Source: Venenivibrio stagnispumantis
GTDB taxonomy: Bacteria > Aquificota > Aquificia > Aquificales > Hydrogenothermaceae
NCBI RefSeq assembly: GCF_900182795.1
Contig: NZ_FXTX01000002.1
Span: 91,364 to 155,363, forward strand
DNA length: 64,000 bases
Reading direction: 5' to 3'
Within the stretch, counting starts at the first letter, position 1, and each line of letters starts with the position of its first letter. This document shows, piece after piece, positions 27,598-37,950 of the stretch. Made by a program: the position numbers and the translations under genes. Below the pieces are notes generated by a model. That model was given only the letters and a program-made list of their open reading frames with translations. It was not told the DNA's origin and did no database searches.

Positions 27598-28913
27598 AAA
27601 AAGTAGCAGTAATAGGTGCAGGTCTTGCAGGAAGCGAGGCAAGTTATAAAATAGCTCAGGCTGGATTTAAAGTATCTCTTTTTGAGATGAGACCAAACAA
27701 ATTAACACCTGCCCATAAAACACCATATTTTGCAGAAATAGTTTGTAGCAATTCATTTGGAAGTTTTGACCAATATTCTGCTTCCGGTTTGTTAAAAAAA
27801 GAAATGGAGATGCTTGATTCTCTTTTATTAAAAGTTGCTTACAAATACAAAGTTCCGGCAGGACAAGCCCTTGCAATAGATAGGGAAAAATTTTCAAAAG
27901 AGATAACAGAAATTTTAGAAAACCACCCAAATATAAAAATTTATAGAGAAGAAGTTAAAAATCTTCCGGATGCAGATATAATCATCATAGCAACGGGGCC
28001 TCTTACATCAGAAGATTTATCCTTGCAGATACAAAAACTTACAGGAAGCGAATATCTATATTTTTATGATGCAATAGCACCGGTTGTAGATGCAGAAACG
28101 GTAGATTATTCAAAAGGTTTTTGGGCTGATAGATACTCAAAAGGAACCGGAGATTATTTTAATTGTGTCTTAACAGAAGAAGAGTATGAAATATTTTATA
28201 ATGAACTTTTAAAAGGAGAACAGGTCCCATTAAAAGATTTTGAAAGGGCTGTATATTTTGAAGGATGCTTGCCTATAGAAGAAATGGCAAGAAGAGGAAA
28301 AGAAACATTATTATACGGGCCGATGAAACCGGTAGGATTGATAGACCCAAACACCGGTAAAAGACCTTTTGCAGTAGTCCAGCTAAGAAAAGAGAATATA
28401 GAAGGTAGTTTATTATCCCTTGTTGGATTTCAGACAAAATTAAAATATAACGAACAAAAAAGAATTTTTAGATTAATACCGGCATTAAAAGATGCAGAAT
28501 TTGTAAAACTTGGCTCTATTCACAGAAACACATTTATCCAATCCCAAAAAGTATTACTTCCTACATTACAGCTAAAATCAAATTTAAATATTCTTTTTGC
28601 AGGACAGATAACCGGAGTTGAAGGATATATGCCATCTGCTGCAACCGGAATAATTGCAGGAATAAATGCTGTAAAATTACTAAAAAATGAAAACCCTATA
28701 ATACTGCCTAAAACCACAATGATAGGTGGGCTTATAAATTATATAACTACAGCAAAAAATGAGCTTCAACCAATGGGAGCAAATTTTGCCCTTTTACCGG
28801 AGCTTGATAAAAAAATAAAAAATAAAGAAGAAAGAAAAAAAGCAAAAGCCCAAAGGGCTATTCAGGATATGGAAGATTTTATTAAACAAAATTTGATAGA
28901 TACATTGCAGTAA
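27594..28913 (+). CDS. trmFO: Methylenetetrahydrofolate--tRNA-(uracil-54-C5)-methyltransferase
   Basis: 439 residues. FAD-binding [17 protein letters not shown] at the N-terminus, then EMRP and [15 protein letters not shown], and [16 protein letters not shown], all conserved in TrmFO and in the related GidA. It methylates U54 of tRNA using methylene-THF and FADH2, the folate-dependent route used by Gram-positives and some Gram-negatives instead of TrmA. TTG start overlapping the tyrA stop, with GGAGAAAAG upstream. Last gene of the 23.6-28.9 kb run. Confidence 0.95.
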   Translation: MKKVAVIGAGLAGSEASYKIAQAGFKVSLFEMRPNKLTPAHKTPYFAEIVCSNSFGSFDQYSASGLLKKEMEMLDSLLLKVAYKYKVPAGQALAIDREKFSKEITEILENHPNIKIYREEVKNLPDADIIIIATGPLTSEDLSLQIQKLTGSEYLYFYDAIAPVVDAETVDYSKGFWADRYSKGTGDYFNCVLTEEEYEIFYNELLKGEQVPLKDFERAVYFEGCLPIEEMARRGKETLLYGPMKPVGLIDPNTGKRPFAVVQLRKENIEGSLLSLVGFQTKLKYNEQKRIFRLIPALKDAEFVKLGSIHRNTFIQSQKVLLPTLQLKSNLNILFAGQITGVEGYMPSAATGIIAGINAVKLLKNENPIILPKTTMIGGLINYITTAKNELQPMGANFALLPELDKKIKNKEERKKAKAQRAIQDMEDFIKQNLIDTLQ

Positions 28914-28958
28914 CCGTATCCATAGTTTGAATATGATTGTAAAGCCTATGTTTTTTAT

Positions 28959-29276
28959 TTATAGAAAATTTTTAAGCTGCTCTACCTCTTGTTTAAATTC
29001 TTCAACCATAGTTGGATGGTTAAATTTCATAGCTTTTTTTATACCTTCTTCATAGGTTTCAATAGCTTTTTCTAAATTTCCAATTTGAATGTAGCATTGG
29101 GCAAGTGTTCTGTAAGCCGCTCCCTGGTCTTCATAAAGAGATAGATATTTATTAAATATCTCAATTGCTTCATTATATTTTTTATTTTTATAAAGTTCCA
29201 TAGCATAACCATATAACCCAAGAGGATTATTCGGGTCTTTTTCTAATGCCTTTTTTAGAACTTCTAATCTATCCAT
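28959..29276 (-). CDS. Small TPR protein
   Basis: 105 residues containing two to three tetratricopeptide repeats: LGLYGYAMELYKNKKYNEAIEIFNKYL, then AAYRTLAQCYIQIGNLEKAIETYEEGI and a capping helix. No signal peptide. TPR repeats mediate protein contacts; the partner is unknown. It is the last gene of the tamB/rng-to-TPR minus-strand run, separated from the HhH gene by 1 nt. GGTGG precedes the ATG. Confidence 0.8.
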   Translation of the reverse strand: MDRLEVLKKALEKDPNNPLGLYGYAMELYKNKKYNEAIEIFNKYLSLYEDQGAAYRTLAQCYIQIGNLEKAIETYEEGIKKAMKFNHPTMVEEFKQEVEQLKNFL

Positions 29277-29277
29277 T

Positions 29278-29586
29278 TTATTTTTCCACCTTTATAAAAT
29301 ATTTAAATTTTTTAAAATTTCTTATATCTGATAACTCATTTATATTTTTATAATATCCTAATTCTTCTCTTCTTTCTATGATTTTTATTGCAGTTTTTTC
29401 CCCTATATATGGTATTTTTTCAAGTTCTTCAATATCGGCTTTATTTATATCTACTTTTAAATCTTCTATATTTCCTTTTTTCTTAAATAAATCCAAATTA
29501 AGTATGTTAAATAGTATGTATAGCATTAGAATTATAGATAATGCATTTTTTTGAAGGTCTAAAAGCTGAGAATCAATCTTTATCAT
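29278..29586 (-). CDS. ComEA-like helix-hairpin-helix protein with N-terminal membrane anchor
   Basis: 102 residues: a hydrophobic helix at about 15-33 and a ComEA-type HhH domain (VDINKADIEELEKIPYIGEKTAIKIIERR, then IRNFKKFKYFIKV). ComEA proteins bind double-stranded DNA at the outer face of the inner membrane during natural transformation. Only one HhH unit is seen. It overlaps the 3' end of nurA, so it could instead be a DNA-binding helper for that nuclease. Confidence 0.75.
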   Translation of the reverse strand: MIKIDSQLLDLQKNALSIILMLYILFNILNLDLFKKKGNIEDLKVDINKADIEELEKIPYIGEKTAIKIIERREELGYYKNINELSDIRNFKKFKYFIKVEK

Positions 29587-30710
29587 TCTAACCCTTCTCT
29601 TCCGGTAATTTGTGAAGAAAAACCGAGGATATTTTCAATTAATTTAAAATCATCTGATTTTATTCTTACTTCTTTATCTACAAAATTTAGAGGAAAAGGA
29701 TATCCGTTTATTTCATAAAAATGAAGTATATCAATTATTTCTTCTTGTGAAATTGTTTCCATATCCGGATTTTGATAAACTTCAATTAATGATATTATTT
29801 TTTTCTCTCCATATTTTGCATAAAAATATTGTAAATCTATATCTTGTAATTTAAATTTTACTTTATCTTCATATATTTCCGGAAATTGCCATTTTATTTT
29901 TTCAACATCTATATATAATTTTTCGGTATATCCGGTTTCTTCAACAAATTCATAAAATATTCTAATATCCGGCACAGATTTATTAAAAATTTTAGTATCA
30001 TCGGAAGTTTTTGCTACACCAAATATTAAAGGTTTATAATCTAAATTTAATAATTTTGATAAAGTTATAAGTAATTCAAAATAAGCTATTTTTGCAATTA
30101 TTGCTTCAATTATATCTCTTCTTATTTCTATATTTTGTTTTTCCAATTTTTTTAAAATTTTGTCTTCTAAATTAAATGCAACTATTTCTTGATTATCTTT
30201 TTCAACTTCTTCAATAAAATATGAGGCTATTTCTGAAAGTTTTTCATCTATATCTTCTTTTATAAACCAATCTGCTTTTGGAAATGGTGTTATAAATCTA
30301 CTTGATATTGTTCCATCTAATATTATGATATTTGGCTTATTTTCTTTTGATAGATTATAAAGGGCTTTTGTTTCTGATAAAAACATAACTAATTTAAAAT
30401 AAGCATCTGCAAAGTTGCTATTTTTTATAACAGATATATCTATATCTCCTACGAATTTTTCTGCTTTTATATTTTCATTTTCAAATAAAATAGAATATCC
30501 ACCAAATACATAAAGATAAAATCCAAGGTAATGTTTTTTGTTAAAAGAACCATCTGAAACAGCAACTTTTAAATCTGTAATTGGCTTTGGCTTATAATTT
30601 TGCCATTTTGATAGGACTTCCTCTTTTCTTAAAGATAAATCAATTTTTTTTAGAATTTGGGATAATTTATTTTTTTTTCTTTCTACTTTCTCAATTAGTT
30701 CTATTCTCAT
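29583..30710 (-). CDS. nurA: NurA-family 5'-3' nuclease
   Basis: 375 residues with the NurA RNase-H-like core: AVSDGSF (catalytic Asp53) and IIILDGTI (Asp132), followed by a helical middle and a C-terminal conserved segment (PFPLNFVDKEVRIKSDD) typical of the family. In archaea NurA is the nuclease partner of the HerA translocase in DNA-end resection with Mre11-Rad50. A HerA-type gene lies 6 kb away (21351-23275) on the opposite strand, in a bacterium, which fits the presence of this pair in a few thermophilic bacterial lineages. GAGGAAG precedes the ATG; 7 nt after murI. Confidence 0.82.
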   Translation of the reverse strand: MRIELIEKVERKKNKLSQILKKIDLSLRKEEVLSKWQNYKPKPITDLKVAVSDGSFNKKHYLGFYLYVFGGYSILFENENIKAEKFVGDIDISVIKNSNFADAYFKLVMFLSETKALYNLSKENKPNIIILDGTISSRFITPFPKADWFIKEDIDEKLSEIASYFIEEVEKDNQEIVAFNLEDKILKKLEKQNIEIRRDIIEAIIAKIAYFELLITLSKLLNLDYKPLIFGVAKTSDDTKIFNKSVPDIRIFYEFVEETGYTEKLYIDVEKIKWQFPEIYEDKVKFKLQDIDLQYFYAKYGEKKIISLIEVYQNPDMETISQEEIIDILHFYEINGYPFPLNFVDKEVRIKSDDFKLIENILGFSSQITGREGLE

Positions 30711-30717
30711 ATCTTCC

Positions 30718-31500
30718 TCAAAGATTACATATTTGAGAAAGCTCTATTTTTTCTGTTTTTCCTTCCGGAACTAATAAATTTTTTAATTTTTCAAAAGCCG
30801 GTGATTCATCTGTTATATATATATGCTTTATTGAGTTTTCTTCTGTATTTATTTTTAAATTTTTGATATGTGAAACTATATTTTGGGAAGAGTCTACTAT
30901 GCTAATATCCGGATATATATTTTTAATTGTATCTTTTAAAAGTGGGTAATGGGTGCATCCAAGGATTAATGTATCTATACCTTTATCTATAATTTCTTGT
31001 AGATATTCTTTTATTACAAGCTTTGCTATTTGGTTATCTATCATTCCTTCTTCAACAAGAGGGACAAATAATGGACAGGCTTTTTGGTAAAGCTCAATAT
31101 CTTTATCAAGTCTTTCAATTGCTTCTTTGTAAGCATTGCTTCTTATTGTTGCAATTGTGCCGATAACTCCTACCTTTTTATTTTTTGTTGTTTTTACTGC
31201 CATTTCTGCACCGGGAATAACTACACCAATAACCGGTATCTGTAAATATTTTTTTAAGATATCAAGGGCATGGGAAGATGCAGTATTACAGGCTACAACC
31301 AATATATCCACATCAAAATTTTTAACTAAAAAATCTGCACATTCTATACTATACCTTATTATAGTTTCTTTTGATTTATTACCATAAGGAACCCTTGCAG
31401 TATCTCCAAGATAGTATATATCTGCTTTTGGAAATGCTTTCGCAATTTCTTTAAAAACTGTTAAACCACCTATACCTGAATCAAAAATGCCAATACTCAT
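30718..31500 (-). CDS. murI: Glutamate racemase
   Basis: 260 residues. FDSGIGGLTVFKEI at the N-terminus, VACNTAS (first catalytic Cys near 70) and LGCTHYPLL (second Cys near 180) are diagnostic. It makes D-glutamate for peptidoglycan, the substrate of the ligase before MurE. Its ATG overlaps the rsfS stop by one base. Confidence 0.96.
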   Translation of the reverse strand: MSIGIFDSGIGGLTVFKEIAKAFPKADIYYLGDTARVPYGNKSKETIIRYSIECADFLVKNFDVDILVVACNTASSHALDILKKYLQIPVIGVVIPGAEMAVKTTKNKKVGVIGTIATIRSNAYKEAIERLDKDIELYQKACPLFVPLVEEGMIDNQIAKLVIKEYLQEIIDKGIDTLILGCTHYPLLKDTIKNIYPDISIVDSSQNIVSHIKNLKINTEENSIKHIYITDESPAFEKLKNLLVPEGKTEKIELSQICNL

Positions 31501-31847
31501 TAGCTTACCTTATATTCTTTTTTAGGCGCATCTGACCATAGCCATTCAAGTTGATAGTAATCTCTAAGTTCCGGTATAAATATATTAACCATAATATCGC
31601 CGTAATCTATGGCTATCCATCTTCCTTCATTATAACCTTCTATGTGGGAAGGATATATCCCTTCTTTTTTAAGTTCTTCTGTTATAAAATCACAGATAGC
31701 TTTTGTATGTAGTGGCACAGAGCCGGAAATTATTATCATATAATCAGCAATAGGTGAAATTTTTCCTATTTCAAGAACAACTATATTTTCACCTTTTTTT
31801 TCAGAAGCTTTTTCTACTATTTTTTCTACAACTTTTTCTGTTTCCAT
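31500..31847 (-). CDS. rsfS: Ribosomal silencing factor RsfS
   Basis: 115 residues of the Iojap/RsfS family: DYMIIISGSVPLHTKAICDFI and a C-terminal WIAIDYGDIMVNIFIPELRDYYQLEWLWSDAP. It binds L14 and prevents subunit joining in slow growth. Ribosome binding site AAGGTGG; 1 nt from bamD. Confidence 0.95.
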   Translation of the reverse strand: METEKVVEKIVEKASEKKGENIVVLEIGKISPIADYMIIISGSVPLHTKAICDFITEELKKEGIYPSHIEGYNEGRWIAIDYGDIMVNIFIPELRDYYQLEWLWSDAPKKEYKVS

Positions 31848-32753
31848 CTATTTTTCCACCTTACTTAATAAATTTTCTGCATCTTTTTTATACTTAGAGT
31901 CAGGAAATGCTTTTGAAAATAATTTTAATATATCTATGGCTCTTTCTTTTGATTTTTCAATTCTTTCATTTAATAAAGCAAGATGGTCTTCTATAACTTT
32001 TTTTCTATTTATCATTGCATTTTTTGCTTCTAAATCCTGTTCTTTTTCAATAGCTTTTTCTGTATCTTTAAGATATTCTGTATATTTCTTTATCTCGTCT
32101 TCATACTGTTTTTTTGCATTTATTAAATTATAAGCAAGTTTATAAGCTATATAATCTTTTTCTATATAATCTTTATATTTTTCATACACATCGGAATAAT
32201 ATAATGAAGCAGAATAAAATTTTCCATATTTTTCATAGGTATCTGCTATATATATAAGATGTTTTGCTTTTATCTCTCTTGCCTTTGCTATTACTTTTTT
32301 GGCTCCATTTACAAACTCTGAATCAGGATAACTATCTAATATCTCCTGTGCTTTTTCTTCTGCTTTGTTTATATAGGTTATATCTCTTTTATAATCTGGA
32401 GCAACGCTCAAATAAGAAAGAGATAATTTGAATAATGCTTCCGGAACCTTTGGTGATGTAGGATAAAGAGATATAAACTCTTCAAACTCAACAATTGCAT
32501 CTACATATTCCTCTCTTTGATAATAGCTATCTGCAAGGGCAAATCTTGCTTCCATTATCTGCTGTGGTGTTACTCCTTCTGCAGAAAAAATTGTTTTTCT
32601 AAGTTTATCTTTTGCTGTTTTGTAATCTCCGGATTTATAAGCCTGCATTGCTTGTTCATATACATTACCGGAATAAACCATATTTTCTTTTTTTGAAGCA
32701 CAGGATATTAATATAAAGCTACTAACTGCACAAATAATTAATTTCCTTTTCAT
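31848..32753 (-). CDS. bamD: BamD-like outer-membrane assembly lipoprotein
   Basis: 301 residues with a lipoprotein signal (MKRKLIICAVSSFILISC, lipidated Cys18) and five TPR-like repeats (for example FALADSYYQREEYVDAIVEFEEFISLYPTSPKVPEALF) in the order found in BamD/YfiO. It would sit on the periplasmic face of the outer membrane and help BamA fold beta-barrels. The C-terminal third is a long charged helical region, more extended than in E. coli BamD (245 residues). CpoB/YbgF-like periplasmic TPR proteins are the alternative. It overlaps the rng stop by 4 nt. Confidence 0.82.
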   Translation of the reverse strand: MKRKLIICAVSSFILISCASKKENMVYSGNVYEQAMQAYKSGDYKTAKDKLRKTIFSAEGVTPQQIMEARFALADSYYQREEYVDAIVEFEEFISLYPTSPKVPEALFKLSLSYLSVAPDYKRDITYINKAEEKAQEILDSYPDSEFVNGAKKVIAKAREIKAKHLIYIADTYEKYGKFYSASLYYSDVYEKYKDYIEKDYIAYKLAYNLINAKKQYEDEIKKYTEYLKDTEKAIEKEQDLEAKNAMINRKKVIEDHLALLNERIEKSKERAIDILKLFSKAFPDSKYKKDAENLLSKVEK

Positions 32754-34168
32754 GATATTTTCTCCAATTCAAATTTATCTACCATTAATTTATTATTATA
32801 CTCTATTGAGACAATATCTTCTAAATTTAAATTTTTTATCAGTTCTGAAACAGATTTTGCTATTTTTGGATTTATTTTTATAATAAGTTTTACAAATGGC
32901 TTTAATTGATTTATTGCTTTTTCTATTTCAAATAGGACAATATCTTCGGATTTTATAAATCCTTTTCCATTACAAACAGGGCAACTTTCTGATAGCTGTT
33001 TTATAAGGCTTTCATCTATTTTTTTTCTTGTCATCTCAAGAAGACCAAGCTCTGTTATGCCTTTTACTTTTATTGGTCTTTTATCTTTTTTAAACTCTTC
33101 CTTTATAAAATTTATAAGGGCTTCTTTATGTTCTTTTTGTTGCATATCTATAAAATCTATAATAATGATACCGGCTAAATCTCTAAGTCTTATTTGGTAG
33201 GCTATCTCTTTTGCTGCCTCTAAATTGATAGAGTAGGCTAAATCTTCTAAATTTTTTTGTTTACAATAACTTCCACTATTTACATCTATGACGGTGAGAG
33301 CTTCTGTTTCTTCTATTATAAGATAAGCTCCACTTTTTAGCCATACATAAGGTGATAATATCTTATTAATAATTTTATCTATCTGATATTGGTAATATAA
33401 AGATTGTTTTCTTTTTCTGTAAGGTGTAAGTTTTATATTAACATTTGGAAAATTTTTTGTTATATATTTTTTTATCTCTTTTAATATATTTATATCATCT
33501 GATATTATCTCTTCAAATTCGCCTGCATAATCTCTTAAAATTGAGTATGCCTTAAAGCTTTCTTCATAAATCAAAGAAGGTGCTTTTTGCTTTTCTGCAG
33601 ATTTTAATATTTCTATCCATTCCTGTTTTAGATGTAAAAAATCTTCAATTATTTGCTGGTCTGTGGCTTTTTCTGAAGATGTTCTTATTATAAAGCCATA
33701 TTTTTCTTCATTATAAGGTTTTAGTATGTTTGATATATGCTCTTTTAAATTCTCTCTAAATTCTTGGTCTTCAAATTTAGATGATATGGATATTTGATTT
33801 TTTAATCTTGGTAATAAGACTAAATATTTTCCCGGTATTGCTATTTTGCAAGATAGTTTTGCTCCTTTTGTGCTAACAGGTGAGCGTCTAACCTGAGCTA
33901 TAACAGTATCTCCAACTTTTAAGTTTTTACATTCTTTATCTTCTTTACATAAATCTTTTACAGGTAAAAAAGCTTCTTTATCTTCACCTATATCTACAAA
34001 GTAAGCATTCATAGCAGGAACAACTTTTTTAACTTTTCCTTTATATATATTTCCGGTTTGTTTTGATAATTCCTTATCTTCTACTTTTAGTTCCACCGGA
34101 ATATTATCTTCCAAAATAAGATAAAAAATACTCTTCAAAGAAGAAGTTATCACTAATTTTCTATTCAT
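32750..34168 (-). CDS. rng: Ribonuclease E/G family endoribonuclease
   Basis: 472 residues: an S1 domain (about 36-115, YKGKVKKVVPAMNAYFVDIGEDKEAFLPV), the RNase-H-like and DNase-I-like catalytic core with the two metal-binding aspartates in TVIDVNSGS and IIIIDFIDM, and the zinc-link CPVCNGKG near 402. There is no long C-terminal scaffold, so it is of RNase G size. It cleaves single-stranded AU-rich RNA in rRNA and mRNA processing. GAGAG precedes the ATG. Confidence 0.94.
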   Translation of the reverse strand: MNRKLVITSSLKSIFYLILEDNIPVELKVEDKELSKQTGNIYKGKVKKVVPAMNAYFVDIGEDKEAFLPVKDLCKEDKECKNLKVGDTVIAQVRRSPVSTKGAKLSCKIAIPGKYLVLLPRLKNQISISSKFEDQEFRENLKEHISNILKPYNEEKYGFIIRTSSEKATDQQIIEDFLHLKQEWIEILKSAEKQKAPSLIYEESFKAYSILRDYAGEFEEIISDDINILKEIKKYITKNFPNVNIKLTPYRKRKQSLYYQYQIDKIINKILSPYVWLKSGAYLIIEETEALTVIDVNSGSYCKQKNLEDLAYSINLEAAKEIAYQIRLRDLAGIIIIDFIDMQQKEHKEALINFIKEEFKKDKRPIKVKGITELGLLEMTRKKIDESLIKQLSESCPVCNGKGFIKSEDIVLFEIEKAINQLKPFVKLIIKINPKIAKSVSELIKNLNLEDIVSIEYNNKLMVDKFELEKIS

Positions 34169-34217
34169 ATCTGTATCTCTCTTTGATTAAACATAACAAT
34201 GAAAATTTTATCATAAA

Positions 34218-37200
34218 TTAAAAATCAAAAGGCAGGCTAAATGTTATATCTAAGCCGTGGGTATTATTTTCAAAAGATTTAAATGTTATAGATGTTCTTT
34301 CTGATGTTTTTACTCCAAATTCATACCATCCTATATAATTTTCAAATTTTGATATAGGTTTTGATAGGGCTATATATAATCTTCTGGATAGATATTTTTG
34401 AGCGTATAGAGAAAATGTAACACCTTCTGTTGGATTATAAGATGGTATAACATTAATATTTACACCGGTTCCGAATAAGCCTTTTTCTTCTTCCTCTTGT
34501 TTAGTAGGAACTAATGTTTTTGCCACTTCTCCAACGATACTGAATATTGGTAGTTCTTCAAATTGGCTTGGGGCTCTTTTCAAAAGAAGCATTGTTAATA
34601 TTTCATCTTTTGTTTTAGGTGGTGTAGAATAAAAATCATATTTTAAGTTATTTATATTGCCGTAAATATTAATAAAGATAAAATTACCGGATACATTAGT
34701 AGAAAGTCTACCGTTTATATATGGTTCATTATTTATTATTTTTATACTTGCAAAATCTATATTATAAATATTTTTTAGAAAATAAACTTTTCCATAAGAA
34801 ATATTAATATTGCCATTTATTATTGGTTGATATACCGTTCCGGTTATTGTTATTTTACCATCGACAAAAGCTCTTCCCCAATCTCCTGATATTTCTATAC
34901 TTGATGCAGATTCTACATCTATATTTAATTTAATCTTTTTAAGTATTTCCGGTTTTCCTTTCGTTTCCTTTTTCTCTAAATCTTTCAGATTAATATTAAC
35001 TTTTCCTGTCGTTGTTATTAAACCAATCACGGAATGCTCTTCTTTACCTGCAATTGAGATATTTGTATTAATAACTCCCTGATATAATTTTTCATATTTT
35101 ACAGGAATATTACCGGTTATCATAGATAATTGATAATTAAAAGGTTTAAGATTTATATATCCCATAATTAATGCTTTACTTCTTCCAAATACTGTTTTTG
35201 TATCTCCTTCAAGATAAAGATTTACCATTTTATCAATTTTTATATCTGTTTTATTAAAATTGATTACTCCTTGTGTATAAGGTGTTTTTATACCTACATT
35301 TTGACCGTATATCTGAAGTGATATATTTTCCGGAATTTTATCTATTGTATCATTAAATTTTGCAGTATAATTTAAATCTGTATTAATATTAACAAACTGA
35401 ATAAGCTCTGATGTTAATTTTTTATCTATCTTACCATTTGCATAAAAGTTTAATTTATTTTCAGAAAAATTATAAATAAGATACTCAATATTTCCTGTTA
35501 ATGTTCCCATATGATATAGTTTGGATATTTTCAGCTGATTTTTATCAAAACTACTGCTAAATTGTGGAAATAAAAGAATTGGAGTGAAATCCTTAGATAC
35601 TTCAAGATTTTTAGCATATATACTTCCTTCTAAATTTTCTGTATTAGCTTTTAGATTTAAATCTTGGAGTGATAATTTTATATTTTGAAAAGATAGTTCA
35701 AACTTTTTTGTATCTATATTTAGTAGATTTTGCTTTAAATCTAAATTATAACTTAAGATATTTGTATCTTTATTAATCCTTAGTTTTGCAATACCGGATA
35801 ATTTTTCAAAACTGCCATTATGGGAGATTAATATATTTGATGCTATATCTTTTTTGTTTATATCAATATTTGTATTTCCATTTATTAATTTTTCCTTAAG
35901 ATTCATATTTAGATTTGAAATCAAACTGAATTTATCAAAATCTTTTAATCCTTCTATATTTAGCTCTGTTTTTATATCACCATTTTTTAAAAAGATTTTA
36001 CCTTCTACATTAGAAAAATCCTTGAACTGCTTTTTATCAAAATTTATAGTTAAATCTTTTTCTTTTGGATTAATAAAACCATTTATATTTGTATTAATTG
36101 TATCATTTAGCTGGGTTATTTTTACCGATGAATTTATATCTTTAAGGGTTATATTATAATCTTCTTTCTCATCTAAATATATATTTATCTTTCCAGAAGT
36201 TTTTAAAGGAGATATTTTAGAAAATATATCCGGTAGAAGATTTTTAAGATAATTTTGGGCTATTTCTCCATCTGCATTATTTAAATCTAAATTTAGTTTT
36301 AAGCTAAATGGTTTTAGGTCTATATCTATATTAGATTTGATACTTTTGTCTATATTTGATGCATTTATATTTATTTTATCATTTTGCATATAAAAATCAG
36401 CTTGAATATTATTAAGATTTATCTCTTTATAAGAGAAATTTTTTGCAAAACTTTTCAAAGAGATTGTAAAGTTTTCTCTTTTTAAAGATAGATTTCCATT
36501 AATATCAAGATTAGATTTTATACCTACATCTTTTGTAAAAATCAGATTATCTATATTTATATTTTTCCCATCTAAATTAAGATTTATCTCTTTATTTTTT
36601 AATGATACATTCCCATTAACTTTTAAAACTGCCTTATCCGACAGGATAGCATTTATTAATGTTTTATCATTTTTTATATCCGAGTTTATATCTATCTGTG
36701 CATTATTAAAATTAAGTCCTATAAAAGATAATCTATTAGCTTTTATTTTTAGATTAATCAACTCTTTATCTAAATAATATTCTCCATCTATATTTGCAAA
36801 ACCATTTATAGAACTAAGAATTTCATCTTTTGATTTTATAAAATCGGATATTTTTATATTATCTGCCCAGAAACTAAACTTTTTATCTTGAAGTTTATAA
36901 TCTATTGTAGCTAAATCTGTTTTTGCTTTACCCTCTAAGCTTAATGTTTTATCTATTTTTATATCAGTTTTATTTTTAATATTTTCAAAGATATAATCTT
37001 GAAAAGAAAATCTATCTATATTAGAAACAAGCTCAAATCTACCTTTATTTTTATCTGTATCTATATAACCTTTTAGTCTATTATCTGCTCCTTTTATCTG
37101 TATATTATCAATATTTATTAATCTTGTATTTAGTTTTGTTTCTATTTTAAATTTTTCAAATTGATAGCCATTAATATCTATTTTTGCAGTATTTCCATTT

Positions 37201-37934
37201 AGATTAGCATTTTCTATTTTTAGAAGCTCTGAATTTAAATCTCCTGATAATCCTAAATTAGTATCATCTGATAGACTAATATTTATTAAACCATCTATCT
37301 TGCCATAATCTGTGGATATTTCTGATTTTAAGTTATTTAGCTTTAATTTATCCGGATATATGATAAAATCTGTTTTATCCACTTTCTTAGCTAAAATTTT
37401 ATATTTATCAAATACTACATTAAAATTATTCCAGAATATCTTGTTCTTTTGATTATAAATATTTTCAGCAGAAATGTTTATGGTATCTTTATCTTTTTTA
37501 ATATCTAAATTAAAGTTTTTTATATTTACAGATGAGTAATTGGTAAGAAGGTATATATAATAAATTTCCGGTATTTCTGTTGTTTTTTCTCCAGTTGGTA
37601 TTGATATATAACTTCCGGTTATCTGATTAATTTTAATATCTGCTAAATGATTTTTATTAAATAAATTTTTCCAATAAAAATCTATATAAATATCTTTTAA
37701 ATTTATATCTAAATCTTTACTTTTTATGCTAATATAACTGCAAGATATGTTATGTATATTTATTTTGCAATCATCTTTTATATTAATTCCATAAAATTTT
37801 AAAATATCTTTGTAGTTTGTAATTATATATAAAATCGTAAGAAGGAAAAATAATATAATTGATAAAGATAAAAAAATCTCGGTAAAAATATTTAAAAGCC
37901 TATTAATAAAATTTTTCAGTTTAAACTTTTTCAT
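34218..37934 (-). CDS. tamB: TamB/AsmA-like inter-membrane bridge protein
   Basis: 1238 residues from ATG 37934. One N-terminal membrane helix (near 20-45) anchors it to the inner membrane; the rest is a very long run of beta-strand repeats rich in Asn, Asp, Ile and Lys, as in TamB and other RBG proteins that carry lipids between membranes. The C-terminal DUF490 domain is recognisable (about 960-1238: NINISYGKVYFLKNIYNI, LTMLLLKRAPSQ, LSRRLYIALSKPI). The first 19 codons of the longest frame were dropped because they lie upstream of the promoter. No ribosome binding site; TATAAT ends 6 nt before the ATG. No tamA is adjacent. Confidence 0.88.
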   Translation of the reverse strand: MKKFKLKNFINRLLNIFTEIFLSLSIILFFLLTILYIITNYKDILKFYGINIKDDCKINIHNISCSYISIKSKDLDINLKDIYIDFYWKNLFNKNHLADIKINQITGSYISIPTGEKTTEIPEIYYIYLLTNYSSVNIKNFNLDIKKDKDTINISAENIYNQKNKIFWNNFNVVFDKYKILAKKVDKTDFIIYPDKLKLNNLKSEISTDYGKIDGLINISLSDDTNLGLSGDLNSELLKIENANLNGNTAKIDINGYQFEKFKIETKLNTRLINIDNIQIKGADNRLKGYIDTDKNKGRFELVSNIDRFSFQDYIFENIKNKTDIKIDKTLSLEGKAKTDLATIDYKLQDKKFSFWADNIKISDFIKSKDEILSSINGFANIDGEYYLDKELINLKIKANRLSFIGLNFNNAQIDINSDIKNDKTLINAILSDKAVLKVNGNVSLKNKEINLNLDGKNINIDNLIFTKDVGIKSNLDINGNLSLKRENFTISLKSFAKNFSYKEINLNNIQADFYMQNDKININASNIDKSIKSNIDIDLKPFSLKLNLDLNNADGEIAQNYLKNLLPDIFSKISPLKTSGKINIYLDEKEDYNITLKDINSSVKITQLNDTINTNINGFINPKEKDLTINFDKKQFKDFSNVEGKIFLKNGDIKTELNIEGLKDFDKFSLISNLNMNLKEKLINGNTNIDINKKDIASNILISHNGSFEKLSGIAKLRINKDTNILSYNLDLKQNLLNIDTKKFELSFQNIKLSLQDLNLKANTENLEGSIYAKNLEVSKDFTPILLFPQFSSSFDKNQLKISKLYHMGTLTGNIEYLIYNFSENKLNFYANGKIDKKLTSELIQFVNINTDLNYTAKFNDTIDKIPENISLQIYGQNVGIKTPYTQGVINFNKTDIKIDKMVNLYLEGDTKTVFGRSKALIMGYINLKPFNYQLSMITGNIPVKYEKLYQGVINTNISIAGKEEHSVIGLITTTGKVNINLKDLEKKETKGKPEILKKIKLNIDVESASSIEISGDWGRAFVDGKITITGTVYQPIINGNINISYGKVYFLKNIYNIDFASIKIINNEPYINGRLSTNVSGNFIFINIYGNINNLKYDFYSTPPKTKDEILTMLLLKRAPSQFEELPIFSIVGEVAKTLVPTKQEEEEKGLFGTGVNINVIPSYNPTEGVTFSLYAQKYLSRRLYIALSKPISKFENYIGWYEFGVKTSERTSITFKSFENNTHGLDITFSLPFDF

Positions 37935-37950
37935 ATTATAATTATAATAT
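37933..37950. promoter_or_regulatory. Palindromic divergent promoter between tamB and the TPR-serS unit
   Basis: An 18-bp self-complementary sequence (ATATTATAATTATAATAT) offering two TATAAT boxes on each strand (plus: 37937-37942 and 37943-37948; minus: 37940-37935 and 37946-37941). The minus outer box predicts a start at the tamB ATG; the plus one predicts a start near 37955, just before GGAGGTG for the TPR gene. Confidence 0.55.

Noticed and set aside
28921..28960. CATAG...CTATGTTTTTT as a terminator after trmFO
   Set aside because: The stem is only 5 bp with a long loop; too weak to list, although the T-run is suggestive.
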